Positions 46,871 through 56,210 are shown, counted from the first letter of the stretch. The stretch: 64,000 nt of DNA from Halobacillus sp. Marseille-P3879 (GCF_900240285.1 NZ_OESS01000002.1:434001-498000), one strand, 5' to 3'. Program-made: numbers and translations. The notes: generated from the letters alone by a model not told the origin.

Positions 46871-47194
46871 ATGTCTAATCACTCAAATATGACTCAGCAG
46901 CAAGATGAATTTGTAAAAAAGCAGCATAAAGAAGAGATGAAACAGCAGGTAATCAGTTTTGTGCTAATGATTCTCTTTACATTTATTGCATTTGGAATGG
47001 TGTTATTTGAGATCGGTTCGGTGTTCTTGATCCCTACACTATTACTACTGGCCGTAGTTCAAGTACTATTCCAGCTATATTATTTCATGCATATGAAGAA
47101 TAAAGGCCACGACATGGTTGCCGTAATGATCTTTGGCGGATTAGGCGTAGCCATTTTAACAATCATTACATTTACAACGATCATTTGGTGGTAA
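46871..47194 (+). CDS. ctaF: Cytochrome caa3 oxidase subunit IV
   Basis: Small subunit IV, 107 residues, with a soluble N-terminus (QQQDEFVKKQHKEEMKQQ) and three membrane segments including LFQLYYFMHMKNKGHD. The ATG at 46871 follows GGGAGTGG; the frame extends upstream into ctaE but without support. Last core subunit; terminator follows. Confidence 0.92.
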   Translation: MSNHSNMTQQQDEFVKKQHKEEMKQQVISFVLMILFTFIAFGMVLFEIGSVFLIPTLLLLAVVQVLFQLYYFMHMKNKGHDMVAVMIFGGLGVAILTIITFTTIIWW

Positions 47195-47197
47195 TAA

Positions 47198-47227
47198 AAA
47201 AGAGACCGGTTTCCGGTCTCTTTTTTC
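47198..47227 (+). terminator. Terminator after ctaF
   Basis: AAGAGACCGG pairs with CCGGTCTCTT around a short TTT loop, then six T. Confidence 0.9.
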
Positions 47228-47367
47228 GAGTATTGAATAATGTTCCCGTTGGAAGAATGGTTATGTCTAAATTATGAACATTAAAAAAGATGCAGAGGAA
47301 GACTCGTTTTTTGTTGTGAATTTCGTTAGAATAGAAAAGAATCCTGTAAAAAAGAGGTGAGATGCCT

Positions 47368-48267
47368 GTGTGGTTAGAACTTCAAATATTTGGATTTAGG
47401 GCCTTATGGAGTCCATACTATTTAATTTTTATACTTGCCATTTCAGTGCTCTATTATTATATAACTGGACCTAAACGTAAAAATGGAGAAGAGAGACCAG
47501 CCGTTAATCAGCAGATCATGTTTTATTCCGGAATGATCTTACTGTATATCATAAAAGGGTCTCCTGTCGATTTGCTCTCACATATTATGTTTACGGCTCA
47601 CATGACACAAATGGCGCTGTATTACTTATTGTTCCCTATTTTAATTATTAAGGGTGTTCCTTTATGGATCTGGCGTAAGGTGTTTGCTGTCCCAGTTTTA
47701 TCGTCTTTCTTGACACTAATGACAAAACCGCTTGTTTCATTGATTGTTTTTAACGGGCTTTTTTCCATTTATCATATGCCGGTAATCTTTGACTACGCCA
47801 AGTCCAATGAAGTTGCACATACGCTGATAACTACATTTATATTAGTCACTGCTTTCTTTATGTGGTGGTCGGTCTTTAGTCCAATAAAAGAGATGGACCG
47901 GTTAAGTCCGATTTTGAAGATTGGATTTATTTTTGCTAACGGGGTGTTAATTACACCCGCCTGCGGATTAATTATTTTTGCAGGAACACCGTTATATGAG
48001 ACATATACCCAGTCCGGGGCATGGATGCAGGCGATGAGCTTATGTGTACCTTCTGAAGTACTAGCTGGATTAAGTGCTTCTCTGAGTGGACCGGAGTATT
48101 TTACTCCTATGCCGCTTGTTGAAGATCAGCAACTAGGTGGAATCATTATGAAAATTACTCAGGAAATTATCTTTGGAGTAATTATCGCCTATATTTTCTT
48201 TAGCTGGTTTAATCGTGAACGAGATACGATTGATCCACTGCCCCCAAATGTGCAGACTGAATCCTAA
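47368..48267 (+). CDS. ctaG: Cytochrome caa3 oxidase assembly factor CtaG
   Basis: Seven-helix membrane protein of the caa3_CtaG family, 299 residues, needed for formation of active caa3 oxidase in B. subtilis, probably in copper delivery. The N-terminus IFGFRALWSPYYLI and histidines in LLSHIMFTAHMTQM are family features. GAGGTG at 47354 fits the GTG at 47368 better than the ATG at 47362, which lies only two bases away. Confidence 0.9.
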   Translation: MWLELQIFGFRALWSPYYLIFILAISVLYYYITGPKRKNGEERPAVNQQIMFYSGMILLYIIKGSPVDLLSHIMFTAHMTQMALYYLLFPILIIKGVPLWIWRKVFAVPVLSSFLTLMTKPLVSLIVFNGLFSIYHMPVIFDYAKSNEVAHTLITTFILVTAFFMWWSVFSPIKEMDRLSPILKIGFIFANGVLITPACGLIIFAGTPLYETYTQSGAWMQAMSLCVPSEVLAGLSASLSGPEYFTPMPLVEDQQLGGIIMKITQEIIFGVIIAYIFFSWFNRERDTIDPLPPNVQTES

Positions 48268-48350
48268 AAAACAGTAGAGTGAGTCTTTCTTAATCAAGTT
48301 CGACTTCTTTTTCTGCGTAGAATTGAGATTTGAAAGAGGAGAAAAATAGT

Positions 48351-48806
48351 ATGCCGTTATTACCTACATTAAGCACTTTTTTTATCGTAGTCAGTGCTGT
48401 TCTAGTAGCAATTGGCTGGGTGTTGATCGCCAAAGATAAACGTCTGGCTCATAAGAAGACCATGATAGCAGCTGCTATTAGTGCGTTGACTTTCTTTATT
48501 ATTTATGTAAGTCGTACTGTTATCATTGGAAATACAAGCTTTGGCGGACCTGATGATATAAAGATTTATTATACCATTTTTTTAATTTTCCATATCATCC
48601 TTGCTACCACCGGAGGCGTATTCGGACTCGTAACGTTAAGGGTGGCCTTCAGGAGGAATATTTCTAAACACCGCAAAATCGGCCCGGTTACCAGTGTGAT
48701 TTGGTTTTGTACTGCAATTACAGGTGTGTTCGTTTATTTACTGTTATATATATTATATGATGGCGGAACGACCACAAGTATGATGAGAGCAATATTTGGT
48801 TTTTGA
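48351..48806 (+). CDS. ctaM: DUF420 membrane protein CtaM (YozB-like)
   Basis: Four-helix membrane protein of 151 residues (DUF420). CtaM/YozB is required for maturation of heme-copper oxidases in Staphylococcus aureus and B. subtilis. Here it lies next to ctaG, whereas B. subtilis has yozB elsewhere, which supports the role. ATG at 48351 follows GAGGAG; the longer frame from 48330 starts inside that site. Confidence 0.85.
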   Translation: MPLLPTLSTFFIVVSAVLVAIGWVLIAKDKRLAHKKTMIAAAISALTFFIIYVSRTVIIGNTSFGGPDDIKIYYTIFLIFHIILATTGGVFGLVTLRVAFRRNISKHRKIGPVTSVIWFCTAITGVFVYLLLYILYDGGTTTSMMRAIFGF

Positions 48807-48807
48807 T

Positions 48808-48843
48808 CAATCAGTCAGTTAAAATAGCTGGCTGATTTTTGTT
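48808..48843 (+). terminator. Terminator after ctaM
   Basis: AATCAGTCAG pairs with CTGGCTGATT (one G-U), followed by TTTGTTT. Confidence 0.75.
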
Positions 48844-48915
48844 TAATTAGGTGAATAAAAAGGTATACAAATTTGTATGACTGGTTAATTACATAAATGA
48901 AAGGGAGTCGTAATT

Positions 48916-49458
48916 ATGCAATTGTTGTCTGCCCGGCTGAAGTATATCCCTATAACGATTGAGCTTGCCCAAACGATTATGAAAAATCCGCTTGCGTTTT
49001 ATTATAAGTATCAGCTTCCCTGGAATCGAAGCTGGCCGCATAATGGGTTAAAGGCAATGCTTCCCTTCTATGTTGAATCACTAGAAGAAAATTCGAACTA
49101 TCTGGGCTTTGGCCCGTGGATCATTATGGATGTGAATCAAGAAAGAGTAATAGGGGATATAGGTTTTAAAGGAGTTCCTGATCAAGAGGGCAATGTAGAA
49201 CTAGGTTATCATGTGATTGAAGCTGAACGTAATCAGGGGTATGCTACAGAAGCTGTTGAGAAGATGTGTTCGTGGGCGTTTGACGATGGCAAAGTGAAGA
49301 GCGTAGAAGCGCAATGTGATAAATCTAACATTCCTTCCCAAAAGGTATTGATAAATAATGGCTTTGCTCAAACGCTGTCGACTCGTGATATGTTTACTTT
49401 TAAAAAGGTTAAACAGAAAAAAGACAAAAAAAACAGAGAGTCAAGAAAGGAAATTTAA
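48916..49458 (+). CDS. GNAT-family N-acetyltransferase (RimJ/RimL-like)
   Basis: Acetyl-CoA-dependent acetyltransferase of 180 residues. The acetyl-CoA loop is AERNQGYATEAV (Q/RxxGxG/A form), preceded by VELGYHVIE and followed by AQCDKSNIPSQKVLINNGF. It resembles RimJ/RimL-type and small-molecule acetyltransferases; substrate unknown. The very basic tail (KKVKQKKDKKNRESRK) is unusual beside the acidic proteins around it. ATG behind AAAGGGAG. Confidence 0.85.
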   Translation: MQLLSARLKYIPITIELAQTIMKNPLAFYYKYQLPWNRSWPHNGLKAMLPFYVESLEENSNYLGFGPWIIMDVNQERVIGDIGFKGVPDQEGNVELGYHVIEAERNQGYATEAVEKMCSWAFDDGKVKSVEAQCDKSNIPSQKVLINNGFAQTLSTRDMFTFKKVKQKKDKKNRESRKEI

Positions 49459-49497
49459 AACAGCCTATCTTTTCATAAAAAGATAGGCTGTTTTTCT
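49457..49497. terminator. Bidirectional terminator
   Basis: AAAACAGCCTATCTTTT pairs with AAAAGATAGGCTGTTTT between the acetyltransferase and the convergent AI-2E family gene. Confidence 0.9.
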
Positions 49498-50554
49498 ATA
49501 GTTTGAAATTCAATCTGATAATTCCTGCTTCTTTGGCAGAGTTAAAGGCGATTACGAGAAGTGGGCCTAAAATAAAGCCCATTAATCCAATTAATTGAAG
49601 GCCGATATACATCGCAATTAAAGTAGCTAACGGTGACAGACCAATATGACGGCCCATTACTTTAGGTTCAACCGTTCTGCGGATTGCAAGCAGGATGATC
49701 GCCAGAAAAGCAAGTTGACCGCCGACTGCCAACTCACCAGCAATCAGCATATATAGTGCCCAGGGCCCAAGAATTACAATAGAACCGATAATCGGAATGA
49801 AATCAACAATCCATATAATCAGGGACATGACAATCGCCACCTCTGGCACGATCAAAAAGAGGCCAATTAAACAAACGATAAATATAATGATGCTGACAAG
49901 AAATTGAGCTTTTAAAAAACCGAAAACTACATAAGATAAACGAGCATTCATAAATTTAACTTTTTCTGAAGTAGATTCCGTAAAGTTACTATGCATTTTA
50001 TCTTTTAATCGGGGAAGTTCAAGCATAAAAAGGAACAAAGCTATTAAGTATACGAGAAAACTTATAAGATACTCCGGCACCTTTGCGGCAAATGCAGCAA
50101 TATTGCTAAGCTGTAGTCTCTGGCTTAAGGTCTGAGCTGTATTATCAATCGTATTCTGCAGTTCATCCGATACTTTATCCACAAATTCGCTCGGCATGTT
50201 TTGCGTAAAACTATTCATGTTATTCTGCCAGTTAATTAAAACGTTATTGATTTGGTTGATATATGTAGGCGCATTATCAGCGAGCTCTACCAATTGAGTA
50301 ATCGCTCGAGTTACGGCATATGTGCCTAACAACCCAATTAATATGACAAATAATAGGAACACGATAGTTACAGCCATTTTTCGATTGAGCCTAAACTTGA
50401 ATTGCATTAAGCGTACCGCAGGATTTAGAAAGAGGGCCGTGATCAAAGCAATAATTAAAGGGACAGAAACAGGTAAAATAAAGTAACCTGCTACTATACC
50501 CAGTATCCCTAATAATAACAGTATCCACTGTCGTTTAGATAAATAGCGGAACAA
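49496..50554 (-). CDS. AI-2E/YtvI-family permease
   Basis: Polytopic membrane protein of 352 residues in the AI-2E exporter family, which includes the sporulation protein YtvI and several antiporter-like proteins. Two N-terminal membrane segments, a long soluble loop with the amphipathic helix (VDKVSDELQNTIDNTAQTL), then five or six membrane segments with DFIPIIGSIVILGPW and VEPKVMGRHIGLSPL, the family signature. The start is TTG at 50554 behind AAGGAGG at wide spacing (12 bases). Substrate unknown; no equivalent in the B. subtilis ylb region. Confidence 0.8.
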   Translation of the reverse strand: MFRYLSKRQWILLLLGILGIVAGYFILPVSVPLIIALITALFLNPAVRLMQFKFRLNRKMAVTIVFLLFVILIGLLGTYAVTRAITQLVELADNAPTYINQINNVLINWQNNMNSFTQNMPSEFVDKVSDELQNTIDNTAQTLSQRLQLSNIAAFAAKVPEYLISFLVYLIALFLFMLELPRLKDKMHSNFTESTSEKVKFMNARLSYVVFGFLKAQFLVSIIIFIVCLIGLFLIVPEVAIVMSLIIWIVDFIPIIGSIVILGPWALYMLIAGELAVGGQLAFLAIILLAIRRTVEPKVMGRHIGLSPLATLIAMYIGLQLIGLMGFILGPLLVIAFNSAKEAGIIRLNFKL

Positions 50555-50598
50555 TGTAATCTAAATCCTCCTTCTTTAATGGCTGATAGACCATTTTC

Positions 50599-50634
50599 TA
50601 AAAAAAGCCGCTCACCTGTAAAGGTGTGCGGCTC
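50599..50634 (-). terminator. Terminator after the YugN-like gene
   Basis: On the minus strand GAGCCGCACACCT pairs with AGGTGAGCGGCT around TTAC, then seven T. Confidence 0.85.
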
Positions 50635-50656
50635 ATGATCACAAGGCAGCAGACAC

Positions 50657-51025
50657 TTATGAATTTTGGTGTTGAGCGACCGATTCCTTTAAGTTTTTGA
50701 TTGCCTTTGTAGCTCTTTCGATCAAACTTGAAGAAAATTCTTCTTGTTCACCGTATTCTACGCCATGAGGATAATAGTGCTTACCGAGAAGCGGCGTAAC
50801 CAATTGAATTACGGCATTTCCCCGGTCTACATCTCCTTCGACTGCATAACCCTGAATTCGAATGTAGTAGGTAACGTTTTTTTCAGGGGCATCTATCTTA
50901 TAATCATAAGTTACACGCTCATAATCCCATGATCCCCCTAAAATAAAGCCGTTGCTTTCCATAATTTGAGTCAGTGGCTGTAAGTCTACCACCAATCCCT
51001 CAATACCAGTACCTTCAAGCTTCAT
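50657..51025 (-). CDS. yugN: YugN-family protein
   Basis: Soluble 122-residue protein of the YugN family, unknown function. The core WDYERVTYDYKIDAPEKNV, RIQGYAVEGDVDRGNAVI and LLGKHYYPHGVEYG matches B. subtilis YugN closely. The ATG at 51025 follows GAGGTGG; the frame runs 22 codons further upstream without support. In B. subtilis yugN lies elsewhere. Confidence 0.85.
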   Translation of the reverse strand: MKLEGTGIEGLVVDLQPLTQIMESNGFILGGSWDYERVTYDYKIDAPEKNVTYYIRIQGYAVEGDVDRGNAVIQLVTPLLGKHYYPHGVEYGEQEEFSSSLIERATKAIKNLKESVAQHQNS

Positions 51026-51244
51026 CTCTTCCACCTCACAAAATTTATGTATATCATACTTCATTTTATTATGAACGAGTACAACTTGCAATTGATTAAG
51101 CCTTGAACGCTTCTTTGTTTGCTTTTATACCATTATGATTCCAGTGCCCTTTTATTATACTATAAATTTTTCCTAGATGCATGAGTTAAAGTCGCCTTTC
51201 TGGAGATACTAACCTTTGATAATGATTTAAAAAGGAGGATCATC

Positions 51245-51673
51245 ATGAAAAAAGTAAGAGACATAATGAGCACAGATTTATCTGTATGCCAGTCAAGCAG
51301 TAGTCTGTTTGATGCAGCAAGCATGATGAAGCAGAAAAATGTAGGCGCGGTTCCTGTATGTGATGAAAATGGTCAGCTTATGGGAATGGTTACAGACCGT
51401 GACTTAGCTATTCGAGGTTATGCTAATCACAGTGCAGATTCCACTCCGGTGCAACAAGTGATGAGCGAACATTTATATAGTGTAACTCCGGAAAGTACAT
51501 TAGAAGAAGCTTCACAAATGATGGCAGAACATCAAGTTCGACGTCTTCCTGTTGTGGAAAACGGAAAATTAACTGGTATGCTCTCATTAGGTGATCTATC
51601 AACTGAAAAACTTTCAGACGAGACTGCAGGCGTTGCATTACACGAGATTTCAGAGAGACCCGAGCTTCATTAA
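51245..51673 (+). CDS. ylbB: CBS-pair protein YlbB
   Basis: Soluble protein of 142 residues made of two CBS domains: VRDIMSTDLSVCQSSSS...VTDRDLAIRGYA, then VMSEHLYSVTPESTLEEA...GMLSLGDLS. CBS pairs bind adenosine nucleotides or similar ligands. Position at the head of the ylb block matches B. subtilis YlbB. ATG behind AAAGGAGG. ylbC, its next neighbour in B. subtilis, is missing. Confidence 0.88.
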   Translation: MKKVRDIMSTDLSVCQSSSSLFDAASMMKQKNVGAVPVCDENGQLMGMVTDRDLAIRGYANHSADSTPVQQVMSEHLYSVTPESTLEEASQMMAEHQVRRLPVVENGKLTGMLSLGDLSTEKLSDETAGVALHEISERPELH

Positions 51674-51675
51674 GG

Positions 51676-51710
51676 AAAAGGACGGCCCCATAGTGGTCGT
51701 CCTTTTTCTT
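51676..51710 (+). terminator. Terminator after ylbB
   Basis: AAAGGACGGCC pairs with GGTCGTCCTTT (one G-U), then TTTCTTT. Confidence 0.85.
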
Positions 51711-51773
51711 TGAACAACTTAAGAGATGCTGCATAGGCTATAATGTAGTCTACGCAGCGAGGTGTGAGCAGCA

Positions 51774-52145
51774 ATGAGTGAACACAATCTGCATCCTAGT
51801 GTTCAGAAATTTAGAGATTTTGTTAAACGGCATCCGGCTGTTAAAGAACAAATGAGAAAAGATCATAAAAGAATTCAGGACTTTTATGAAAAATGGATGA
51901 TCCTCGGAGAAGACGATCCTTACTGGAAGGAATTCTCGCAGGAGAGTCCAAAAGAACGGATGTCTAAGAAGGAATGGATGAGGCAGTTTGGAGATTTACT
52001 TCAAGAAATTAATTGGGAAGATGTTTCCAAGCATATCGATGATTTGAATGGAGCAATCGGTCAAATTCAACAATTAATTTCCAATGTACAGCAGGATAAA
52101 CAAAAATCAGAACGACGTCATCCAATGGAGTTTCCTTATTATTAA
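51774..52145 (+). CDS. ylbD: YlbD-like putative coat protein
   Basis: Helical, charged 123-residue protein starting with LHPSVQKFRDFVKRHP, the YlbD-family pattern; followed by WMILGEDDPYWKEF and ending in a Tyr-rich tail (PMEFPYY). B. subtilis YlbD has been proposed as a spore coat protein. ATG with GCGAGGTG upstream. Confidence 0.85.
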   Translation: MSEHNLHPSVQKFRDFVKRHPAVKEQMRKDHKRIQDFYEKWMILGEDDPYWKEFSQESPKERMSKKEWMRQFGDLLQEINWEDVSKHIDDLNGAIGQIQQLISNVQQDKQKSERRHPMEFPYY

Positions 52146-52149
52146 TTTT

Positions 52150-52190
52150 AAGGCAGATGGAATTATTATTTCATTCTGCCTTTCCTTTTG
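52150..52190 (+). terminator. Terminator after ylbD
   Basis: AAGGCAGA pairs with TCTGCCTT across a 17-base loop that itself has AT pairing, then TCCTTTT. Confidence 0.6.
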
Positions 52191-52218
52191 ATATGATAAA
52201 AAGTGGAGGTGGGCATCT

Positions 52219-52653
52219 ATGTTAGCCACAATGGAAATTGTAGATCTCTTGGATCGTTCAGAAGCCATTGGCCAGATGATTATGGATTCAGATGTGATGA
52301 ACCATTATCATCAAACAAAGTTAGAATTAGAGTCAGATGAAGAAGCACAGGCATTAATACGTAACTTTAATCATATAAAAGATCAGTATGAGGATGTTCA
52401 GAGATTTGGTCGTTATCATCCAGATTACAACAATATCATGAAACGCGTGCGAAGTGTAAAGCGCGAAATGGACATGCATGAGAAAGTTGTGCAATTTAAA
52501 AAAGCCGAAAGAGAAGTTCAACGCTTATTAGATGAAGTAAGCCAAAGTGTTGCCTTCAGCGTCAGCGAACAAATCAAGGTTCCAAGAAATGGAATGGTTT
52601 TTGATTCAGGCTGTGGATGTGGAAGCGGCGGAGGCTGTGGCTGCGCCTCGTAA
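52219..52653 (+). CDS. ricF: RicF (YlbF), component of the RicAFT complex
   Basis: Helical protein of 144 residues; with RicA (YmcA) and RicT (YaaT) it forms the Y-complex that stimulates mRNA maturation by RNase Y and influences Spo0A phosphorylation, competence and biofilm formation in B. subtilis. The C-terminus is a cysteine-rich tail, FDSGCGCGSGGGCGCAS, consistent with the reported iron-sulfur clusters of the complex. ATG behind GGAGGTGGG. ylbE, its B. subtilis upstream neighbour, is not present. Confidence 0.9.
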   Translation: MLATMEIVDLLDRSEAIGQMIMDSDVMNHYHQTKLELESDEEAQALIRNFNHIKDQYEDVQRFGRYHPDYNNIMKRVRSVKREMDMHEKVVQFKKAEREVQRLLDEVSQSVAFSVSEQIKVPRNGMVFDSGCGCGSGGGCGCAS

Positions 52654-52714
52654 ATGTTGATGAAGCTTTCTATTGCGTCCGTTATCTAAACTTCTTAAAA
52701 AGTAGGGAATAACT

Positions 52715-52990
52715 ATGAGAACGAAACGCCAGGGTCTTATTGTTTATTTTCAACATATGAAAAATATAAGACAAATTAAAAAGCATGGACATTTAATTCA
52801 CGCTTCAAAAAAACAAAAGTATGCTTTACTTTATGTTGATCAGGAGGATGTCGAATTCAAGATGGACAAATTAGAACGTCTCCCTTTTGTATCGAGAGTT
52901 CTTCTTTCCCACAAACCCGAAATCCGAACTAATTACGATAATGCGAAGCCTGATAAAGCGAAGCAGTACGATTATAAAATGGGAATTTAA
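52715..52990 (+). CDS. ylbG: UPF0298 family protein YlbG
   Basis: Conserved protein of 91 residues (UPF0298/DUF2129), unknown function: RQGLIVYFQHMKNIRQIKKHG, then YALLYVDQEDVE and SHKPEIRTNYDN. Follows ricF as in many Firmicutes. Weak ribosome-binding site (TAGGGA). Terminator downstream. Confidence 0.9.
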   Translation: MRTKRQGLIVYFQHMKNIRQIKKHGHLIHASKKQKYALLYVDQEDVEFKMDKLERLPFVSRVLLSHKPEIRTNYDNAKPDKAKQYDYKMGI

Positions 52991-52991
52991 A

Positions 52992-53029
52992 AAAAGCGTT
53001 CGTCTGTGGAGACGAACGCTTTGCTTTTT
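52992..53029 (+). terminator. Terminator after ylbG
   Basis: AAAGCGTTCGTCT pairs with AGACGAACGCTTT around GTGG; T-rich on the plus strand, A-rich upstream, so it may serve both convergent genes. Confidence 0.85.
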
Positions 53030-53038
53030 ATGAGTTAT

Positions 53039-53428
53039 TCAGCTTAGAGGAGATAATTTCTTATGAGTCCGCAGGATGCCGATTAAATAATTGTAGTAAA
53101 GGTCATTCTCTGGAAAGACACTGGACGGTTTAACGGTGTACTCAACCACTGATTTTCCTGCAGCATCTGCCATCGATTTAAATAATTGAAAGCGTTGATT
53201 TGGGACCTCATGCGGGTTGGGAATCCCCTCTCTGCAAATATAGATAGGTTGGAATTTCTGCTCAATATCAGGCTTCATAATTAAAGCCAGCGAAGCTGCT
53301 GGCCGGCCTGACTTCTCGCTATAGAAAGCCAGCACATGCTGAATTCTTTCAGGCATTCGCCTTCCTAACTCTACTAGTTCATAAAGGTCAGTGTATCCTT
53401 CTCCAAGTTCAATGAATTTTTGAATCAC
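53039..53428 (-). CDS. Conserved Bacillaceae protein of unknown function
   Basis: A soluble 129-residue protein starting FIELGEGYTDLYELVELGRR, with AFYSEKSGRPAASLALIMKP and FPENDLYYNYLIGILRTH. I recognise it as conserved in Bacillaceae, but no function is known to me. GTG start behind GGGGGGA. It lies between ylbG and rsmD on the other strand, downstream of a structured minus-strand RNA (53530-53690) that could be its leader; a weaker promoter of its own (TTCACT, 17 bases, TAAAGT) lies between. Confidence 0.75.
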   Translation of the reverse strand: MIQKFIELGEGYTDLYELVELGRRMPERIQHVLAFYSEKSGRPAASLALIMKPDIEQKFQPIYICREGIPNPHEVPNQRFQLFKSMADAAGKSVVEYTVKPSSVFPENDLYYNYLIGILRTHKKLSPLS

Positions 53429-53527
53429 ATAAAATCCCCCCTGTATATTCGTCCGCTGTAAAAGAACCAGTCTGATATAACTTTAGCATTAATTTACATA
53501 CAAGTGAACGTGTTTATTAAAAGAAGA

Positions 53528-53570
53528 CAAAAAAACAGGGCTGCCCATTAATAGGCAGCCCTTCTTTTTG
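53528..53570 (-). terminator. Terminator of the minus-strand structured RNA
   Basis: AGGGCTGCC (53537-53545) pairs with GGCAGCCCT (53554-53562). The minus strand has seven T after the stem, the plus strand only TTCTTTTT, so minus-strand use is favoured. Confidence 0.75.
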
Positions 53571-53690
53571 CTTGCTTAAGCAAAAAGCAAAGGGAGAGGA
53601 GAAACCGGTAAAAGAACTTATGGGGAAATAAGTGTCTTCACCGTTTCCAGAAGCAAAACTCCTGCTTCTGTTACAAGTATGACCATTTCA
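53530..53690 (-). ncRNA. Structured RNA upstream of rsmD (minus strand), possible leader or sRNA
   Basis: Transcription from the promoter at 53697-53725 would give about 160 nucleotides ending in the terminator above. Folding elements: CAGAAGC/GCTTCTG (53649-53655 with 53664-53670), then a long hairpin in which GAAACCGGT (53601-53609) pairs with ACCGTTTC (53640-53647) and ACTTAT (53616-53621) with ATAAGT (53628-53633). The location fits the 'ylbH leader' motif described upstream of ylbH (rsmD) in Bacilli. It could be an attenuating leader of the gene at 53428 or a free small RNA. Confidence 0.55.
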
Positions 53691-53696
53691 TCTCAT

Positions 53697-53725
53697 TTTA
53701 TACGAAATTTCTTCTCTTTGTTCAA
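53697..53725 (-). promoter_or_regulatory. SigmaA-type promoter of the structured RNA
   Basis: On the minus strand TTGAAC (53725-53720), exactly 17 bases, TATAAA (53702-53697); transcription start near 53690. Confidence 0.65.
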
Positions 53726-53786
53726 AAGTTTCCTGAGTGTACTTTTTTATGGTAGGATTATTGTGAATATAGAGAGGGGGCTTATA

Positions 53787-54827
<1,041 letters not shown>

Positions 54828-54829
<2 letters not shown>

Positions 54830-54860
54830 AGCAGTTACACGTGTGACTGCTTTATTTTTT
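54828..54860. terminator. Convergent terminator between coaD and ylbJ
   Basis: AAAGCAGTTACAC and GTGTGACTGCTTT form a near-perfect palindrome (one G-T), followed by ATTTTTT. It overlaps the ylbJ stop. Confidence 0.8.
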
Positions 54861-56016
54861 GGCAGCTCAGGATAAAAGCCAAAGCCAGTGTGAATATAGT
54901 AAATATCGGTCCATACATATACATGAACTCTAAATAGGAGTGGTTATGGTGTGCTGTAATATTTGAAACGTTAATCGAGTTTGTCCTGACAATGTCAGTC
55001 ATCTGATAGAGAAAAAACATTATGAGCACGGCTGTTATACCGTGTATCATGCGTGCAACGAGATAAGGAGTAAAACGAATATCGGTATCGGCAAGGATAC
55101 TTGCAATTTGAGCTTGAATTGAAAACCCGTGAAAACCAAGCATAAAACTTGCCAGGCAAAGCTGGGTAAGTAAAGGTGCATTCGATGAGGTAACTTCTCC
55201 GATCCCTGTCGTCAGCTCCAGTAATCCGGTTAAAACCGGAAAGTGAAGATCTGAAGGCACAGTGAGCAGATGAAGAAAACCGTATGATAGATCAAGTAGA
55301 AAGCTATGTTTAAGCAGACCAGTTAAAACTGAAAATAATATAATAAATCCACCGACTAATAGAAGAGTCTGTACTGATTGTATGACAGCGTCACCCAGCA
55401 GCTTCCCAAAAGGTCTGCCATCTTTAAGGCGGGCCTTGTGACTAGAAATAAAAGCTTCTTTAATGGAAAATGAAGCTGTGCGGTAAGCAGACCTTTGATC
55501 CTTATAACCATAAAATCTCATTAAAAAACCTACAATAATACACCCTCCATAGTGAGCTGCGGCTAATAATACGCCCAACCCCGGATCTCCGAAGAAACCT
55601 ACACTGACTGCACTAAGGATAAACAAAGGACTCGAGGCATTGGTGAAAGCCACAAGCCGTTCAGCTTCGATCCGGGTGACTTGTCCGTTTATACGTAATT
55701 CTCTCGTCCATTTGGCACCAGCAGGATAGCCGCTCGCCATCCCCATTATCCATACAAAACCTCCTGAGCCGGGAACGTTAAACAGGGGGCGCATAAATTT
55801 TTCTGATAAAATCCCTACTCCATGTACTACCCCCAGTCCAAATAACAGCTCGGCCACAATGAAAAATGGAAGCAGGGAGGGAAAAACAATGGACCACCAT
55901 AAATTTAATCCCTTAGTACTTGAAGAAAGTGCTACATCCGGCATTTGTATAAGCGAAACAGTTATATATATAATAAAAGCAGCCAGGAAAAATGTTTTTA
56001 TGTATGGCAGAATCAT
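54835..56016 (-). CDS. ylbJ: Sporulation integral membrane protein YlbJ
   Basis: Polytopic protein of about 393 residues with nucleoside-recognition (gate-type) domains; in B. subtilis YlbJ is made under sigma-E and needed for heat-resistant spores. Landmarks: LNLWWSIVFPSLLPFFI and GMASGYPAGAKW. Start choice is uncertain: a perfect GGAGGTGAT overlaps the ATG at 56016 (only two bases after GGAGG), the open frame continues to an ATG at 56061, and a CTG at 56010 would have ideal spacing. Confidence 0.85.
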   Translation of the reverse strand: MILPYIKTFFLAAFIIYITVSLIQMPDVALSSSTKGLNLWWSIVFPSLLPFFIVAELLFGLGVVHGVGILSEKFMRPLFNVPGSGGFVWIMGMASGYPAGAKWTRELRINGQVTRIEAERLVAFTNASSPLFILSAVSVGFFGDPGLGVLLAAAHYGGCIIVGFLMRFYGYKDQRSAYRTASFSIKEAFISSHKARLKDGRPFGKLLGDAVIQSVQTLLLVGGFIILFSVLTGLLKHSFLLDLSYGFLHLLTVPSDLHFPVLTGLLELTTGIGEVTSSNAPLLTQLCLASFMLGFHGFSIQAQIASILADTDIRFTPYLVARMIHGITAVLIMFFLYQMTDIVRTNSINVSNITAHHNHSYLEFMYMYGPIFTIFTLALAFILSCQKIKQSHV

Positions 56017-56210
56017 CACCTCCACAGCATTCTCGTTTTCTGTACTTCTAAAATCATCCATAGTAAAATGATTATAGAAACCTAATCTCTTTTATCTATT
56101 TGTACGCTCATAAGTACTGTGCTTATTCCATAAAATAAAGTAAACTTCCTAAATGAAAGGCAAGATAGGCAGTGGAAGGGATCTTTTGAATAGGAGCACC
56201 AGGGGGAGAT

